NCBI GenBank assembly: GCA_030373145.1
Contig: JAUCZK010000005.1
Location: 62,001 to 126,000 of the forward strand
From: Cyanobium sp. CZS48M
GTDB taxonomy: Bacteria > Cyanobacteriota > Cyanobacteriia > PCC-6307 > Cyanobiaceae
Length of the DNA stretch: 64,000 nt
Reading direction: 5' to 3'
Shown: in pieces, positions 52,383 to 63,032 of the stretch
Numbering within the stretch: the first letter of the stretch is position 1
Layout: every line of letters starts with the position of its first letter
The notes under the pieces: model-generated
What the model was told of the DNA's origin: nothing
The model's input: only the letters and a program-made list of their open reading frames with translations
Database searches by the model: none
Position numbers and translations under genes: made by a program

Positions 52383-52702
52383 ATCTACCCAGCGCCGCGT
52401 GATTCGAACTTCTGTGATTTGGCCCGTAGAAGGGAAAACTAATAAGCCAATGCCCAGAGATTTAAAGGCTATTTTTATATTGACAAGGAGCATTGTGCTG
52501 TTGGCCGAGTTCAGTTGATCAACTCATTTCAGCGAGTGCTGGAGTGGCGAGGACTAAGGTCTAAAGTGGTCAGTGACTTGGAGAGCGCCAGGGGGGGCAG
52601 AACGTGCTTCATCCCTGGCGCCATACTCGAATAAGTTTGAAGCTTCAATGCCCCGACCTGGCCTCTTCAGGCGAGATACCAGACCGTGCCGCTGATCCTG
52701 AT
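52361..52702. other. 342-base gene-free stretch, AT-rich
   Basis: This interval holds the right arm of the hairpin, an AT-rich part at about 52430-52500 and a perfect 12-base palindrome AGTTGATCAACT at 52513-52524. No ORF with family resemblance is present; the plus-strand ORF 52604-52918 is antisense to the CsbD gene. Confidence 0.6.
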
Positions 52703-53029
52703 TCAGCCCATTCCGGTCTTGTCTTTAACGTCTTCGACGGCATTCCTGACTTTGGCCTCGGCCTGCTTCGCCTTGCCGGCGAGGCGATCTCCCTGATTGC
52801 CAGTGACGTTGCCAATCGATTCCTGGGTCTTGCCCTCGAACTTCTTGGCGCCGGCCTTGACGCGGCCAACGGTGGCGGCCAGGGGCAAGCCGGAGGCGCT
52901 GAGGGTGAAGGCTGCTGAGGCCTGGGCGGGAGCGCTCAAGGCCGGCGTGGCGATCAGCACCAGCAGGCTGAAGGCCAGGCCAAGGCAAGTGGCGGCCAGC
53001 TGGCGCAGAAGGCGAAGTTGGTGATTCAT
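52703..53029 (-). CDS. CsbD family protein with signal peptide
   Basis: The 108-residue product has an N-terminal signal peptide (RQLAATCLGLAFSLLVLIAT, cleavage near ALSAPAQA) and a C-terminal CsbD-like helical repeat (KKFEGKTQESIGNVTGNQGD, then KAKQAEAKVRNAVEDVKDK). CsbD proteins are small stress-induced helical proteins normally cytosolic; an exported version is notable. ATG 53029 is preferred over the TTG at 53038. It lies in a cluster with DUF1328 and a second CsbD. Confidence 0.78.
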   Translation of the reverse strand: MNHQLRLLRQLAATCLGLAFSLLVLIATPALSAPAQASAAFTLSASGLPLAATVGRVKAGAKKFEGKTQESIGNVTGNQGDRLAGKAKQAEAKVRNAVEDVKDKTGMG

Positions 53030-53110
53030 GGTGATCAAGGCGAAGGGGAATGAGAATTAGCGCTTGACTAGACTCTATTGCAGCAACCAGAATGTTCCAT
53101 ATTATTCGAG

Positions 53111-53128
53111 CATCAGTGATCACTGATG
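53111..53128. promoter_or_regulatory. Perfect 18-base palindrome upstream of the exported CsbD gene
   Basis: CATCAGTGATCACTGATG is identical to its reverse complement over all 18 bases. It sits about 80 bases before the csbD-like ATG and next to AT-rich sequence suitable for a -10 region, so it is a good operator candidate. Confidence 0.5.
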
Positions 53129-53181
53129 GCGCAGCCCAGATCGCAATGATCTGATCGGAGCACCGTGATTCACGCAGCTAT

Positions 53182-53346
53182 TCACATTACGCTGCGCCGG
53201 CCGGTGAGGAAAGAGATCACGGCAAGCACGAGAAACACAAGAAACAGAATCTGGGCGATGCTCGCCGCAGAGCCGGCGATGCCACTGAAGCCGAGGACGG
53301 CAGCGACGATCGCAATGATAAAAAAGGTTATGGCGTAGTTCAGCAT
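53182..53346 (-). CDS. DUF1328 small membrane protein (YtjA-like)
   Basis: This 54-residue gene is not in the track. It reads [20 protein letters not shown], then [20 protein letters not shown], two helices with the family's GFSGIAG motif, and a basic end. DUF1328 proteins are common in stress-related operons next to CsbD. The ATG is at 53346, ten bases after the upstream CsbD stop, so the two are one unit. Confidence 0.88.
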   Translation of the reverse strand: MLNYAITFFIIAIVAAVLGFSGIAGSAASIAQILFLVFLVLAVISFLTGRRSVM

Positions 53347-53356
53347 GACGGGGCTC

Positions 53357-53542
53357 CTAGGGAGTGTTGATCAGCTCAGAAATCTCTTGTTGGCTCTTGC
53401 CGAGCTTCTTCTGCAGATGGCCAAGCAATTCCTCTTCCTGGCCCTCGGTGTAGGCCAAGTCGTCATCGGTGAGATCGGCGAACTTCTGCCTGAGCTTCCC
53501 TTTCAATTCATGCCATTCACCTTTGAACTGGAGTTTGTTCAT
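53357..53542 (-). CDS. CsbD family protein (YjbJ-like)
   Basis: The 61-residue protein reads [20 protein letters not shown] and [20 protein letters not shown], then [18 protein letters not shown], almost the textbook CsbD/YjbJ pattern of a helical hairpin. Members are induced by stress in many bacteria; the mechanism is unknown. It is first in a short minus-strand operon with DUF1328. Confidence 0.92.
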   Translation of the reverse strand: MNKLQFKGEWHELKGKLRQKFADLTDDDLAYTEGQEEELLGHLQKKLGKSQQEISELINTP

Positions 53543-53931
53543 GATCAGGTCCGCAAGGGTGTGAGATCAATGCCAGAGCAGATGGAACGGCCAGATCGCT
53601 GCCAGAGCAAATCCGTTCGCCTGTCACGCCATAGCTCCTCTCATTTCACTATGGGTCTGAAACTGGTGCTTGACTGCTGCAGATGCGCCCCATATCTACG
53701 GCAAAATAACGGTCAACGTTGTAGCTGGTTCAACTGTGCTGCCCTGATCCCATGAGCTTGTGTTCTGTGTCAGTAATTCCCCTTTCTCGACGCATCGCCG
53801 CTTTTTCCTGCCTACGTTTCGAATAAGAGCAGGTTGCTGCCAACCCCTGCTGCGCCACCTCGGTGACCGCAGATGTGCATTCTGGGCGCCCATAGGGGTG
53901 GGCTGCCAGTTAATCCTTCAAGTGCAAGCCG
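53543..53931. other. 389-base divergent intergenic region
   Basis: The region separates CsbD from the glycosyltransferase. It contains TTGACT at 53670-53675 with an AT-rich CATATCTA about 17 bases downstream, a possible promoter reading toward the glycosyltransferase, although the -10 match is poor. No coding sequence is recognised. Confidence 0.5.
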
Positions 53932-55011
53932 ATGCGGATCGCCCAGATTTCACCACTGTTTGAAAGTGTACCGCCGCTGCGATATGGCGGAACGGAACGA
54001 GTTGTTCACTATCTCACAGAAGAATTTGTCAACCGTGGTCATGAGGTCGTGCTGTTTGCCAGCGGTGACTCCCTCACCAGCGCCGAGCTCTTCCCCTGTG
54101 TGCCGCGAGCCCTCAGGCCGGCCGGCTATCGGGGCGATCCACGGGTGCCCGAGGATCGCCAGCTTGATCAGGTGATCGCTCAGCTCGATCGCTTCGATAT
54201 TGTCCATTTTCATACAGGCCATGGCCTCCACCCCGGCATCGCCCGTCTGCCGGTGGCGCAGCTCCACACCTTGCACGGGCCCCTGACGGGTCCGGAGATG
54301 GCCCAACTCCACGGGGGTGTCGATCCGGTGCCCCTGGTGTCGATTTCGGAATCCCAGCGGGCGCCTCTGCCTGGGGCTCACTGGCTCGGCACCATTCACC
54401 ATGGTCTGCCCAGCGATCTGTACCGCTTCCAGCCGTCACCCTCCGAGTACCTGGCCTTCGTGGGGCGGATTTCACCTGAGAAGCGTCTTGACCGTGCCAT
54501 CGCCATCGCCAACGCTCTGGGTCTGCCCCTCAAGGTGGCCGCCAAGATCGATGCCGTTGATCTGGATTATTTCCACACCACAATTGAACCTCTGTTGCGT
54601 GAAAGTCCACTGGTGGAGTTCATCGGCGAGGTCGATGATGCCGGCAAGCAGGAGCTGCTCGGCAACGCCCTGGCTCTGCTGTTCCCGATCGACTGGCCCG
54701 AACCCTTCGGCTTGGTGATGATCGAAGCCAACGCCTGCGGTACGCCCGTGATCGCCTGGCGCAACGGCTCCACCCCCGAGGTGATTCGGCCCGGCCGCAA
54801 TGGCGTGCTGGTGGGAACAATCGAGGAGGCCGTGACGGCGGTGCGGGGAATCGAGCGACTGGATCGCCGGCGGGTTCGCCATGATTTTGAGCAGCGTTTC
54901 ACAGTCGCCCGGCAGGCGGCCGACTACGAACGTCTCTTCCAACGCCAGATCGAGACCCGTCGCCGTCCCTCCCCGGCCAGGCTCCTTGCCGCGTGTTCCC
55001 ATGCCGCATGA
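53932..55011 (+). CDS. GT4 family glycosyltransferase
   Basis: The 359-residue enzyme has the two GT-B domains: N-terminal RIAQISPLFESVPPLRYGGT and DIVHFHTGHGLHPGIARL, C-terminal EYLAFVGRISPEKRLDRAIA, VEFIGEVDDAGKQELLG and the EX7E-type LFPIDWPEPFGLVMIEANAC with GTPVIAWRNGSTPEVIR. GT4 enzymes retain configuration and use nucleotide sugars. It overlaps the debranching-enzyme gene by 11 bases, so both probably act on one alpha-glucoside or glycan. The substrate is unknown. Confidence 0.9.
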   Translation: MRIAQISPLFESVPPLRYGGTERVVHYLTEEFVNRGHEVVLFASGDSLTSAELFPCVPRALRPAGYRGDPRVPEDRQLDQVIAQLDRFDIVHFHTGHGLHPGIARLPVAQLHTLHGPLTGPEMAQLHGGVDPVPLVSISESQRAPLPGAHWLGTIHHGLPSDLYRFQPSPSEYLAFVGRISPEKRLDRAIAIANALGLPLKVAAKIDAVDLDYFHTTIEPLLRESPLVEFIGEVDDAGKQELLGNALALLFPIDWPEPFGLVMIEANACGTPVIAWRNGSTPEVIRPGRNGVLVGTIEEAVTAVRGIERLDRRRVRHDFEQRFTVARQAADYERLFQRQIETRRRPSPARLLAACSHAA

Positions 55012-57121
55012 TCTGCTCCCCCCGTTCGTACTCAAGGATGGGGAAACCTTCGCGATGCTCGATCGCCGGGGTGAAATCTGCCCCGAGACCCATCCCGATT
55101 CCGGCATCTATCACCGCGGCGCTCGCCATGTGAGCCGCCTGGAGCTCCGGCTCTGGGATCAGTCCCCGATCGTGCTGAGCTCCGCCGAGAGTGAGGAGAT
55201 GGGGCTTCACGTGAGCCATCTCAGCAACGACATCGACGGGCCCGGTGCGCCCCCGCCCGGGTCCGTGCACCTGAAGCGCAGCACTGTTCTGACCCCCACG
55301 AGCTGTTTGCAGGCCCTCGATTTCACCAGTTACCTGGGCGGTGCGGTGTTGCTGCCGTTGACCCTGCGCTTCGACGCCGATTTTCGCGACATCTTCGAGA
55401 TCCGTGGACACCAGCGTCCCCAGCGCGGCCGCACGGTCCACCAGCACACCCAGGATGTCCTGGAAGTGGCTTACGGCGGGCTTGACGGGGAGGATCGCCG
55501 CACGCTCCTGCGGGTGGAAGGTGTGGCGGCGGAGGTGGGTGAGGCCCACATCACCTTGATCCTGCAGCTGGAACCTCGCTGCACCCGTCGCGTCCATCTC
55601 CTGCTCGATTTCCATCCCGCCGGTGATCGACTCGCGGTTGAAGACGCCTTTGATGTCGCACTGGCGGCGACGAACGAGCGCTTGCGCGACAGCCAGCGTC
55701 AGGCAGCCTCCATTGCCAGCGACAACCAGGCGTTCAACTGCTGGGTGACGCGCTCCATGTCGGATGTGCATCTGCTCTCCAGCCAGCTCGAGCACGGCCT
55801 CTACCCCTACGCCGGCGTTCCCTGGTTCAGCTGCCCCTTCGGCCGTGATGGGCTGATCACCGCCCGCCAGATGCTCCTGGTGGAACCGCGCCTGGCCCGC
55901 GGCGTGCTCGGCTACCTGGCGGATCAGCAAGCCAGCCACTTCGACCCTGCGGTCGATGCCGAACCCGGAAAGATCCTGCATGAAGCCCGTCTGGGCGAAA
56001 TGGCGGCCCTGGGGGAGGTGCCCTTTGCCCGTTACTACGGTTCGGTGGATGCCACGCCTCTGTTCCTGATCCTGGCGGGCGACTACCTCCTGCGCAGCGA
56101 TGACAAGTCCTTCATCGACCAGCTGCGACCGGCGCTGAACCAGGCGATGGATTGGATCAGGGCCGCCGAAGCGCGTAGCCAGGACGGATTCCTGCGCTAC
56201 CAGTGCGCCGCCCAGGGCGGCCTTCGCAACCAGGGTTGGAAGGATTCCGATGATGCCATCCACCACGCCGACGGCCGCCTGGCCGAGGGTTCAATCGCCC
56301 TTTGCGAGGTGCAGGCCTACGCCTACGGGGCCCGCCGCGCCATGGCGGGCATTGAGCAACGCTTCGGGGGTGCCGCCGAAGCCGAGCAATTGCGCGAGGA
56401 AGCTCATCAGCTGCGCCGTCGCTTCCATGCAGCCTTCTGGTGCGATGCCATCGGCACCTATGCCCTAGCGCTCGACGGAGAGGGCACAGCCTGTGCCGTG
56501 CGCAGCTCCAACACAGGCCACTGCCTCTGGACCGGCATCGCCAGCCGCGACGCGGCGGCGTCGGTGGCACGACAGCTGCTTGCACCCACCAGCTTCAACG
56601 GCTGGGGCGTGCGCACTCTCGATGAACGAGAGGCCCGTTACAACCCGATGAGCTATCACAACGGCTCAATCTGGCCCCACGACAACTCCTTGATCGCCCT
56701 GGGCCTGGCCCGCTACGGCCACATGCCAGAGGCGATGCGAATCCTCACCGGCTTGTTCGACACGGCCCGGGCGATACCGCAGTTCCGGTTACCCGAGTTG
56801 TTCTGCGGATTCCCTCGTCGCGACGATGAAGCCCCCACCCTCTACCCGGTGGCTTGCAGCCCCCAAGCCTGGGCCAGCGGCTCGGTGTTTGGTTTGCTGG
56901 AAGCGATCACCGGAATGGGCATCGGTCGCGACGCCGAAACGGACCGGGTGCAGGTGCTGTTCCGCAAGCCGGTGCTCCCGAAGGGCATCAACCTGCTGGA
57001 AGTCAATGGGCTGCGGCTTGGCGAGGAGGAGATCGACCTGCAGCTGCATCGCAGCGAGCACGACACCGGCGTCCTGGTGCGACGGCGAACGCCAGGTGTT
57101 GATGTGATGATAACCAAGTGA
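55001..57121 (+). CDS. Amylo-alpha-1,6-glucosidase-type glycoside hydrolase (GDE family)
   Basis: The 706-residue protein has a GDE_N-bis beta domain (ETFAMLDRRGEICPETHPDS, GIYHRGARHVSRLELRL) and an (alpha/alpha)6 catalytic domain (about 290-640). The catalytic domain carries WFSCPFGRDGLITARQMLLV, GWKDSDDAIHHADGRLAEG (catalytic Asp) and SYHNGSIWPHDNSLIALGLA. It is annotated broadly as a debranching enzyme, but relatives cleave small alpha-glucosides such as glucosylglycerate. ATG 55001 (MPHDLLPPF) begins inside the GT4 gene. No signal peptide is seen. Confidence 0.88.
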   Translation: MPHDLLPPFVLKDGETFAMLDRRGEICPETHPDSGIYHRGARHVSRLELRLWDQSPIVLSSAESEEMGLHVSHLSNDIDGPGAPPPGSVHLKRSTVLTPTSCLQALDFTSYLGGAVLLPLTLRFDADFRDIFEIRGHQRPQRGRTVHQHTQDVLEVAYGGLDGEDRRTLLRVEGVAAEVGEAHITLILQLEPRCTRRVHLLLDFHPAGDRLAVEDAFDVALAATNERLRDSQRQAASIASDNQAFNCWVTRSMSDVHLLSSQLEHGLYPYAGVPWFSCPFGRDGLITARQMLLVEPRLARGVLGYLADQQASHFDPAVDAEPGKILHEARLGEMAALGEVPFARYYGSVDATPLFLILAGDYLLRSDDKSFIDQLRPALNQAMDWIRAAEARSQDGFLRYQCAAQGGLRNQGWKDSDDAIHHADGRLAEGSIALCEVQAYAYGARRAMAGIEQRFGGAAEAEQLREEAHQLRRRFHAAFWCDAIGTYALALDGEGTACAVRSSNTGHCLWTGIASRDAAASVARQLLAPTSFNGWGVRTLDEREARYNPMSYHNGSIWPHDNSLIALGLARYGHMPEAMRILTGLFDTARAIPQFRLPELFCGFPRRDDEAPTLYPVACSPQAWASGSVFGLLEAITGMGIGRDAETDRVQVLFRKPVLPKGINLLEVNGLRLGEEEIDLQLHRSEHDTGVLVRRRTPGVDVMITK

Positions 57122-57130
57122 TGAACGGGC

Positions 57131-57390
57131 TCAGGTAATATCTAAAAAAACCGCTGAAATCCATCCAGATTCAAGACTGCGACTGGATTGGATGGGCCGC
57201 ACCGACACCGGCGCAAAAGTGGATCCGAGGAGATCAATGTAATCAGAGTGATCCACGATCTTCCGTCGGCACCGAAATGCAGATGGGTGATGCCGGAAAA
57301 GACGAACTCGATCCCCTTGACCTTCAGGCCCATGGTCCACTTCATCAAGGCCCTCTCGCCGCTGAGCACCACGGCACCGAGCTCGATCAA
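57131..57390 (-). pseudogene. Frameshifted, truncated NTF2/SnoaL-like relic
   Basis: Frame A reads LGAVVLSGERALMKWTMGLK and FVFSGITHLHFGADG, then loses sense. Frame B continues it exactly with KIVDHSDYIDLLGSTFAP. Removing one base near 57263 separates the halves, so a single deletion (GG for GGN) is the simplest cause. The joined text matches the C-terminal half of NTF2-like proteins; about 50 N-terminal residues are missing. It lies downstream of the sigma factor on the same strand. Sequencing error is the alternative. Confidence 0.65.
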
Positions 57391-57409
57391 GCGTCATCAC
57401 AGCAGAGCA

Positions 57410-58270
57410 TCAGGCCTTCCTGGGCAACGAATGACAAGGGGGTGTGAGTTGTCGCCGCAGCTTGCGCAGCACTCTCCGTTCGAGACTCTGCACCTGACCC
57501 TTGCTCATCCCCATCGAGCCGGCCACCTCGGCATAGGAACGGCTCTCCTCCGTGCCAAAGCGAAGCTGGAGTAGATGCTTTTCACGGCTATCGAGAGTTT
57601 GAACATGTCTAAGAAGCCATTGGTAGTCGTCCTGGGCAGTCAGACTCTTTTCGTCGCGGACTAGATCCATCAGGCAGGTATCCTCGCCCATGATTCCAAC
57701 CTTTTGGTCGAGTGATGTGGTGCGGCACTCCCGAACAGTGCGTAATGAATTCTCCACACGTCGTTCTGATTCTCCGAGATGAACCGCCATGGTGCGGGTG
57801 GAGAGAGCCTGATCGGAGGAGGCTTGCAGACGTTCAGCACGGAAGGCGAGATTGAGGATCGTCTTTGGAATCCTGATGCCGCTGCTACCTTCGCGCATGG
57901 CATGCGTGACCGCCTCGCGAATCCACCAGAAGGCATAGGTGGAAAATTTGTAGCCGCGGGCGGGATCGAACAGTTCAACAGCTCGGATCAATCCGAGATT
58001 GCCGGCCTGCAGAAGGTCAAGCATCTCTAGTTGGAGGCTGCCGATCCGGTCCTTATACTTGAGGCCGACCAGCGCCACCAGCCTGAGGTTGGCGGATACC
58101 ATGCGGTTCTTGGCCCTGGTGCCACCTTTGATCAGAGCCTTTGGTGGATTGGCATGGTTGAGCCACTCCTGCACGATTCCGGCCAGATGCAGTTCTTCAT
58201 CAGGAGCCAAAAGTGGAGTGCGTTTGATCAGTCTCAGATAGTTGTTGAGACTATCGCCGACAGCGTTCAT
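57410..58270 (-). CDS. Sigma-70 family factor, group-2-like
   Basis: The 286-residue factor has region 1.2 (DSLNNYLRLIKRTPLLAPDE), region 2 (RMVSANLRLVALVGLKYKDR, DLLQAGNLGLIRAVELFDPA, GYKFSTYAFWWIREAVTHAM), region 3, and region 4 with the HTH (RSYAEVAGSMGMSKGQVQSL). The inserted DRIGSLQLEML and other changes make it divergent from housekeeping RpoD, as in picocyanobacterial alternative factors. It lies in the accessory segment, so it may direct stress promoters there. ATG 58270. Confidence 0.9.
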   Translation of the reverse strand: MNAVGDSLNNYLRLIKRTPLLAPDEELHLAGIVQEWLNHANPPKALIKGGTRAKNRMVSANLRLVALVGLKYKDRIGSLQLEMLDLLQAGNLGLIRAVELFDPARGYKFSTYAFWWIREAVTHAMREGSSGIRIPKTILNLAFRAERLQASSDQALSTRTMAVHLGESERRVENSLRTVRECRTTSLDQKVGIMGEDTCLMDLVRDEKSLTAQDDYQWLLRHVQTLDSREKHLLQLRFGTEESRSYAEVAGSMGMSKGQVQSLERRVLRKLRRQLTPPCHSLPRKA

Positions 58271-58659
58271 GCTCGGACGGTTTTTAAGCCTATTCTCTCA
58301 GAAGAATTGGTCTCGCTGGCTTCTATGTGTTAGGCGTCTCATTCACTTGTTCATGCTAGAACGCATCCACTGGACCCGAGGATCGCAGACAGCTTGTCAG
58401 CATGGTTATGTGATACATGCGCTTTCCTTGTCCCCGGCTTGCTGGCTTGATCAAGGTGAGCAGTCCATTGCTGGTTGACCCCAAAGGGAGAGGATCTCTG
58501 CATCAACCCAGTGGAACGACCCAGCGCGGCTCCTGTGCTGCTGATGTGTTCCTGCTGGCGAAGACCCATCAGGAGCGATTCCTCTTCCCCATTCAGTCCA
58601 AGCCATTGAGCTGGGATGCCCTCGGCCGTCCTCTCCCCTGAACTAGCGACCCGCTTGTT
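58271..58659. other. 389-base gene-poor region upstream of the sigma factor
   Basis: Two overlapping ORFs (58417-58641 plus and 58351-58569 minus) have no recognisable pattern and are not called. The segment probably holds the sigma-factor promoter near 58290-58320, where the minus strand reads AATAGGCTTAAA. Nothing else is supported. Confidence 0.5.
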
Positions 58660-58935
58660 TTAGACTGAACCGCGCATCAAGACGTCCTCGACGTCTGTGG
58701 TGATTCCGCAATCATTGTAGGCCGATGCTGGCGGGAATCCCAGATCACGTAGCCATTCCACCAGCAGACGTCGATCCTGCATGGCCGAGGCCAAGGGCGA
58801 TAGAGCTGATGTGATGGCAGAGTCTGCCAGAATTTCTAGCTGTAGATCTTCCAGAGCGCAACAGATGACTCGATACAATGCATAGCTCTTGGGATCGAGT
58901 TCACCGAGTTGACTGCGTCGTCTCTCTGTCATCAT
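58660..58935 (-). CDS. Hypothetical protein, 91 residues
   Basis: The ORF has a mixed, coding-like residue composition: RRSQLGELDPKSYALYRVIC, then ALEDLQLEILADSAITSALS and LLVEWLRDLGFPPASAYNDC. It predicts a mostly helical soluble protein with three Cys. No family is recognised and no strong ribosome site precedes the start. It could be a lineage-specific gene of the accessory segment. Confidence 0.45.
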   Translation of the reverse strand: MMTERRRSQLGELDPKSYALYRVICCALEDLQLEILADSAITSALSPLASAMQDRRLLVEWLRDLGFPPASAYNDCGITTDVEDVLMRGSV

Positions 58936-59037
58936 TCAGGCGAAATCCAGGGCTTAGGCAGCAGAATGGCTCACATTACTGTATAGCTGTGAGTGAAACT
59001 CTATGCAGCGAGGCCCACTCGGAATTTCAAGTTGTGA

Positions 59038-59051
59038 GGCCTGATCAGGCC
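59038..59051. repeat. Perfect 14-base palindrome at the 3' end of the RHH-like gene
   Basis: GGCCTGATCAGGCC is self-complementary and spans the stop codon of the 72-residue gene. It could be an RNA 3' element or protein site; there is no T-run. Confidence 0.4.
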
Positions 59052-59263
59052 ATGGTCACGAGATTGTCGGAAACAATGACTTTCATGGGAGTGGAGCAAA
59101 TCTTGTGGCCATATCTGGAAGGGGTGTAGTTGACCGCTGTACGGAGGGTTTCCAGGTGAACAGCCAGAATGTCCTCAACACTGGTTCCCAGGGCTTCTGC
59201 AACGCGCTGGATCACGTCGGCAGTCCCAGGAGAAAGACTGAGTTCAACGATTAATTTATCCAT
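59045..59263 (-). CDS. Small ribbon-helix-helix-like protein, 72 residues
   Basis: The N-terminus KLIVELSLSPGTADVIQRVA followed by EALGTSVEDILAVHLETL has the strand-helix-turn-helix rhythm of MetJ/Arc/CopG DNA-binding proteins. The 30-residue tail is not recognised. AAGGAAA lies at good distance before ATG 59263. It is head-to-head with a second RHH-like gene at 59629. The fold call is from pattern only and the gene has no known family to me. Confidence 0.55.
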   Translation of the reverse strand: MDKLIVELSLSPGTADVIQRVAEALGTSVEDILAVHLETLRTAVNYTPSRYGHKICSTPMKVIVSDNLVTMA

Positions 59264-59628
59264 GCCGTTTCCTTGCCTTCATCTTCAGGGTAGTCACAGA
59301 GATGTGGCAGGGATGCCGTCGATCTGCCGTCGATTTGTGGCTGATCTGCAGGACGCTCCGCTCAGGTATGCCGATTCTGGGCACTGTTGCGTTTTGGCCA
59401 GGCGTGGATGAGGATTGCAGCAGAACTGCCGCAGATCTGATCCTGATCTGCGGCAGTGAGAGCCGCGCGCCTGGTCCATGCCTCGCCACTGGCATGCCGT
59501 CAAGACGCAACAGCGTTAGGTTGAGACTGTAACGGGTCCGATCCCATTGATGCTCAATTGGCCCGCCCTGCTGGTCGCACGCAATGACCGATCGTTTCTT
59601 TTGATTGAGTCAGGGAGAGGAAGCGACC
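59264..59628. promoter_or_regulatory. 365-base repeat-rich region between two RHH-like genes
   Basis: Between the divergent starts lie several copies of GATCTGC or GATCTG (near 59318, 59342, 59434, 59445), an imperfect direct repeat GCCGTCGATCT/GCCGTCGATTT, and the long hairpin at 59426-59456. Such repeats would suit binding by RHH dimers. ORFs in the region have poor coding character. Confidence 0.45.
59426..59456. repeat. Perfect 12-bp inverted repeat with 7-base spacer
   Basis: CTGCCGCAGATC and GATCTGCGGCAG are exact complements around TGATCCT. No T-run follows on either strand within a few bases, so a terminator is unlikely. It is a candidate operator or a recombination-type site. Confidence 0.65.
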
Positions 59629-59913
59629 ATGAGAAGTGAACACCGGGTTTCCTCTGCTTTCCGGTCTCCCGTACGCATCAGCATCACCATCCCAGACAGC
59701 GTTCATGAGGGATTGGCTCAGATTGCCAACCAACAGGGGCGATCCCTCAGCAATCTGGCGGCCTATCTGCTGGAGTGGGCCCTCTCAGAAGAACAGAACT
59801 GTCAGTTGATTCTTCATCGGACTTCATCAGAGGAGCGCCCCTCACCTGCTGGACTGCCGATGCTGAACCAGCCGTCTTCTCCCGATCAGGACACCCAGTC
59901 TGATCGGGATTGA
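59629..59913 (+). CDS. Ribbon-helix-helix (CopG-like) DNA-binding protein
   Basis: The 94-residue protein has the RHH block PVRISITIPDSVHEGLAQIA followed by NQQGRSLSNLAAYLLEWAL, with the expected strand, helix, turn and second helix. A hydrophilic tail of about 45 residues follows. GAGAGGAAG precedes ATG 59629 as ribosome site. No toxin gene adjoins it, so a plain regulator is as likely as an antitoxin. Its divergent neighbour at 59045 has the same fold pattern. Confidence 0.72.
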   Translation: MRSEHRVSSAFRSPVRISITIPDSVHEGLAQIANQQGRSLSNLAAYLLEWALSEEQNCQLILHRTSSEERPSPAGLPMLNQPSSPDQDTQSDRD

Positions 59914-59972
59914 CCACGGGATCCAAGCCCTGGGTCCAGACTGGGATCGCATCAAGCCCTCACCAGCCGCTT

Positions 59973-62990
<3,018 letters not shown>

Positions 62991-63032
62991 GGCTCCGGAA
63001 GGGCGGCAAGGCCGAATTATCGACCCCAGCCC

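Noticed and set aside
52361-52430. Possible tRNA remnant (TAGCGGTCAGGAT and GATTCGAAC look like D- and T-loop pieces)
   Set aside because: The spacing leaves no anticodon arm and the would-be T stem does not pair; resemblance is likely chance.
52604-52918. 104-residue plus-strand ORF
   Set aside because: Antisense of the CsbD gene that has a signal peptide and clear CsbD repeat.
58417-58641. 74-residue ORF upstream of the sigma factor
   Set aside because: No pattern, no conserved motif, and an equally long antisense ORF overlaps it.
59302-59532. 76-residue ORF between the RHH-like genes
   Set aside because: Cys/Arg/Gly-rich with no fold pattern; the DNA is explained by repeats.
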